Assembly (NCBI GenBank): GCA_005800795.1
Contig: SYEN01000263.1
Location: 1-7,396, forward strand
Length of the DNA stretch: 7,396 nt
Reading direction: 5' to 3'
Source: Burkholderiales bacterium
Lineage (GTDB): Bacteria; Pseudomonadota; Gammaproteobacteria; Burkholderiales; SG8-41
The notes beneath the pieces are model-generated. The model was not told the DNA's origin. It did not search any database and was given only the letters and a program-made list of their open reading frames with translations. The translations under genes and the position numbers were made by a program. This document shows, one piece after another, positions 4,927-7,396 of the stretch. How positions within the stretch are numbered: the first letter of the stretch is position 1; each line of letters opens with the position of its first letter.

Positions 4927-5904
4927 CTACATCTTCCCACCCGCCATGGCAATCAACAACCGATAGCGCTCCACCTCGGCCTTCGTAAACGCCGCAAACT
5001 CACGCGGCGGCGCCAAATCAATGTCGATGCCTGTGGCGGCCAGACCAGCCATCACCTTGCCATCCGCCATGGTCTTGACCAGCGCGGCGTATATCGTATC
5101 AACGATACGCGGTGATGTGCCAGCCGGCGCATAAAAACCATGCCAGGCAATGGCAGAGAAATCCGCAATGCCGGCTTCGATCACAGTCGGCACGTCAGGT
5201 AAATAGGTCGCCCGCTTCACTCCCGTGGTGGCAAGCAGCCGCGCCTTCCCGGTTTGCAGCAGGGGCATCAGCGGCTGGTAGGGATAGAACATCATGCTCA
5301 CCGCACCGCTGGCAATATCAACAAACGCCTGCGGCACGTTGTTGTACGGAATGTGCCTGATATCCACGCCGGCCTTGTTGTTGAACAACGTGCCCGACAG
5401 GTGCGCAGTGGTGCCGTTGCCCGACGACGCGTAGTTAAGCACGCCGGGCCGCGCCCTGGCGTATTTCACCAGGTCCGCTACGCTCTGAACCGGCAATCCC
5501 GTCGATACGGCCAGCACGAAGCTCGCGCTGTCCACGCGCCCGACCGGGGTGAAATCCTTGATCGGATCGTAAGCGAGATTCTTGTAAAGATGCGGCGCCA
5601 TGCCATGCGTGGGCGCGTTGCCCATCAACAGCGTGTAGCCATCGGTCTGCGCCCGCGCCACCAGTGTGGCGCCAATGGTGCCGCCTGCCCCGCCACGATT
5701 ATCAACCACCACTTGCTGGCCGAGAATCTCCGAGAACTTGGGCATGATCTGCCGCGCGGTACCGTCAATATTGGAACCGGCGGCGAAGGGCACGACCATG
5801 CGCAAGGGACGATTGGGGTATTCCGCAGCGATCACTGCCTCGCATCCAGCGGTCAATCCAACGCCTGCGAAAAGCAAACACTGCAGAACACTACGCAACG
5901 CCAT
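4927..5904 (-). CDS. Bug-family (TctC-like) tripartite tricarboxylate transporter substrate-binding protein
   Basis: This 325-residue periplasmic receptor is of usual Bug length. The N-terminus is an export signal (hydrophobic 6-19). It contains LTAGC (17-21), which could be a lipobox, while IAA before EYPNRP could instead be a Sec cleavage site near residue 27. The mature opening EYPNRPLRMVVPFAAGSNIDGTAR, then LGQQVVVDNRGGAGGTIGA, DGYTLLMGN and YDPIKDFTPVGRV are standard Bug motifs; the usual GG.TD at the ligand loop reads GSNID. Bug proteins bind carboxylic acids and related small molecules. The membrane partners TctA and TctB are not in this window, as is common for orphan Bug genes. GGGAGGTGAA just before ATG 5904 is an excellent ribosome-binding site. 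It lies 22 bases after the CoA-transferase reading frame and probably belongs to the same transcript. Confidence 0.95.
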   Translation of the reverse strand: MALRSVLQCLLFAGVGLTAGCEAVIAAEYPNRPLRMVVPFAAGSNIDGTARQIMPKFSEILGQQVVVDNRGGAGGTIGATLVARAQTDGYTLLMGNAPTHGMAPHLYKNLAYDPIKDFTPVGRVDSASFVLAVSTGLPVQSVADLVKYARARPGVLNYASSGNGTTAHLSGTLFNNKAGVDIRHIPYNNVPQAFVDIASGAVSMMFYPYQPLMPLLQTGKARLLATTGVKRATYLPDVPTVIEAGIADFSAIAWHGFYAPAGTSPRIVDTIYAALVKTMADGKVMAGLAATGIDIDLAPPREFAAFTKAEVERYRLLIAMAGGKM

Positions 5905-5926
5905 TTCACCTCCCGCGTTTCTTGCC

Positions 5927-7132
5927 TCACGCCGCTATTATCCCCTGATCGCGCAAGCGCCCCAACTCGCTTGCCGAGGTGCCCGCCAACGCCATCAAAA
6001 TGCATTCCGTATCAGCCCCCAGCAGCGGTGCGGCAGCGGGCGCCAACATCGCGCTTTGCATGAAGGTCAACGGGCTACGCACGGAACGTACCGTGCCGAG
6101 ACCGGGCTGCTCAACCTCGCAGAACAAAGGATTCGCCAGCGAGCAACGCGGGTCCTCGTGCACTAGTTGCGTGAAATCCTGATAAATGCCCTACAGCACG
6201 CTGGTACGCTCGAACGCGGCCTTGATATGCGTTAGCGTGCGCTCGGCGAACCACGGCTCCAGCACCGCTGCGATTACATGGCGCGCCGCGAAGCGCCCGC
6301 CTTCGGTGGATAAATCAACGTTCATCAACGGGCCGATCATGTCAAACTTTGACGTGAGGCCGGTGGCTTTGCCAATAGCCTGCCATTGACGATCCGATAT
6401 TGCCACCAACATCACCTCGCGCTGATCGGCAGTTTTGAAGTTGCGGCCGAAAGCGCCGTACAAATCATTGCCCATCGGCTCGCGCGAACTGCCATTGATC
6501 TGCACATCGGCGATGTAACCGAGATTCGCGATGGTGGCGAGCATCACATCCGACAACGCCACCACCACCTCCTGCCCCCGGCCCTCGATGCGGCGCACGC
6601 GCTCCGCCGCCAGCAAGCCGGTGGAAAGATAGATGCCCGCCGACACATCCCACGCCGGCAGCACATGATTCACCGGCTCCTTGTTGGGGCCGGTGGCGAT
6701 CGGGAAACCACTCGAACAATTGATGGTGTAATCCATCGCCGCCGAGCCATCATAGTTGCCGATCAAACGCATCATGATGAGATCGGAACGGCGCTTCGCC
6801 AGCGCCTCGTAACTCATCCAACCCTTGGCCGGCAGATTGGTGATGACGATGCCCGCGTCCGCGCCCGGCGCGCAAATGATGTCAGCGGCAAGCCGCTGGC
6901 CTTCGGGTGTATCCAGGGCCAGCGTGACGGACTTTTTGCCTTTGTTGAGACTGGCCCAGTAGATGCTGTTGCCGTTGGGCGCCAGCGGCCAGCGGTGGTA
7001 ATCGATATTGCCTCCCAGCGGATCGATGCGGATCACCTCGGCGCCCAGTTGCGCGAGGGTCATCGCGCCCAGAGGTGCGGCGATAAACGCGGAGATTTCG
7101 ACGATGCGTAGTCCCGCCAGGGGGGCGTTCAT
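5927..7132 (-). pseudogene. CaiB/BaiF (family III) CoA-transferase, interrupted by one in-frame amber codon
   Basis: The frame from ATG 7132 to TGA 5927 has 402 codons, the normal length for CaiB/BaiF enzymes, which move CoA between carboxylic acids in the cytoplasm. Only one break occurs: TAG at 6191-6193, codon 314. Before it are LAGLRIVEISAFIAAPLGAM, LGAEVIRID, SLNKGKKSVTLAL and PAWDVSAGIYLSTGLLAAER, with the expected catalytic Asp in AWDVSAG. After it the same frame continues GIYQDFTQLVHEDPR, a normal family C-terminal part. Many relatives read V-x-W-G-P-Y here, so the codon was probably TGG (Trp) and changed to TAG. Truncation at 313 residues would remove the C-terminal lobe. It could be a recent pseudogene, a sequencing error, or an amber codon that is read through. 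The start overlaps the upstream stop as ATGA. Confidence 0.85.
6191..6193 (-). other. Amber codon within the CoA-transferase frame
   Basis: Minus-strand TAG follows ...ERTSVL and precedes GIYQDF in the same frame. No frame change is needed to continue for another 87 codons to TGA 5927. The likely ancestral codon is TGG. Confidence 0.85.
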
Positions 7133-7396
7133 CGAAAGTAGTCCTCACTCGCCTTCAACGCAGCATCCAGCCCTCCATGACGCACCTCGCGCAGAAAATT
7201 AAATTCCCCCTCGCGGAAATGCACATTGCTGGCCCACGCGCCCACCGCCGTGGCGGTGGCGAAGCCGGTGTTGATATGCATCTTGGCGAGCGAGGCAAAC
7301 ACCACATGCTTCTCAGTAATGATGCCGTCGCGCATCACCTGCGTGCAGAACGCCGCTGTTTTTTGTACTGTATCGTTTAACTCCGAATCGCTCACC
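7129..7396 (-). CDS. Unrecognised protein, C-terminal part (5' end outside window)
   Basis: An open frame enters from the right edge and ends at TGA 7129-7131, about 88 codons. GTG at 7395 could be a start, but the upstream region is not in view, so it is more likely the tail of a longer protein. The visible part has a helical look: SELNDTVQKTAAFCTQVM, then HVVFASLAKMHINTGFATATAVGAWASNVHF, then GEFNFLREVRHGGLDAAL and a polar end (ASEDYFR). There is no membrane segment, Cys pair or known motif that I recognise. The stop overlaps the start of the CoA-transferase (ATGA), so the two are probably translationally coupled and share a pathway. Confidence 0.55.
   Translation of the reverse strand, partial: VSDSELNDTVQKTAAFCTQVMRDGIITEKHVVFASLAKMHINTGFATATAVGAWASNVHFREGEFNFLREVRHGGLDAALKASEDYFR

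Noticed and set aside
5254..6063. Plus-strand open frame of 269 codons opposite the Bug receptor
   Set aside because: The Bug protein on the other strand is unmistakable and has a strong ribosome-binding site. The plus-strand product is a low-complexity Arg/His-rich shadow.
5927..6163. The segment after the amber codon as a separate small gene starting at GTG 6163
   Set aside because: It is the continuation of the CoA-transferase C-terminus in the same frame, and there is no properly spaced ribosome-binding site.
6386..7111. Plus-strand open frame of 241 codons opposite the CoA-transferase
   Set aside because: The family motifs are all on the minus strand, and the plus-strand product has no recognisable domain.

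Overview
The window looks like chromosomal DNA of a GC-rich betaproteobacterium, most likely Burkholderiales or Alcaligenaceae-like. This is inferred from the gene families: a Bug-type tripartite-tricarboxylate-transporter receptor in a row with a CaiB/BaiF CoA-transferase, a TauD-type dioxygenase and an HpcH/HpaI aldolase. No RNA gene, phage gene, transposase or CRISPR array was seen, and no gene-free stretch exceeds 300 bases.

Left block (1-941, minus strand): a TusA-like sulfur carrier, a DsrE-family protein, and the N-terminal part of a Tat-exported PhnD-type solute-binding protein. The last has a GTG start, runs off the left edge, and its ribosome-binding site overlaps the DsrE stop codon. 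This suggests sulfur trafficking linked to uptake or sensing of a small anion.

Middle block (about 1034-3146, plus strand): a near-consensus sigma-70 promoter drives an unrecognised cupin-like protein and a DsbA-family (FrnE/HCCA-isomerase-like) protein. A small membrane protein with a C-terminal zinc ribbon follows. This last gene has clearly lower GC and sits between two same-orientation copies of a 30-bp REP-like palindromic unit; the second copy supplies its final codons and stop. A third copy, inverted, forms a perfect 30-bp inverted repeat with the second at 3137-3210, between the two converging transcription units. Two of the stems differ by a compensatory base-pair change.

Right block (3235-7396, minus strand): a compact run with gaps of 22-30 bp and one 4-bp overlap. 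In transcription order it holds the C-terminal end of an unrecognised protein, a CaiB/BaiF CoA-transferase interrupted by one in-frame amber codon, a Bug receptor, a TauD/TfdA-type Fe(II)/2-oxoglutarate dioxygenase and an HpcH/HpaI-type aldolase. The likely theme is uptake of an organic acid and its breakdown by CoA transfer, hydroxylation and retro-aldol cleavage. The substrate cannot be named from sequence. The amber codon replaces what looks like a Trp codon in an otherwise intact reading frame, so this gene may be recently inactivated, misread in sequencing, or read through.

The most notable observations are the amber-interrupted CoA-transferase, the covarying REP-like repeats around a low-GC membrane/zinc-ribbon gene, and the TusA-DsrE-PhnD-type gene row. 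No clearly new defence or mobile system was found.
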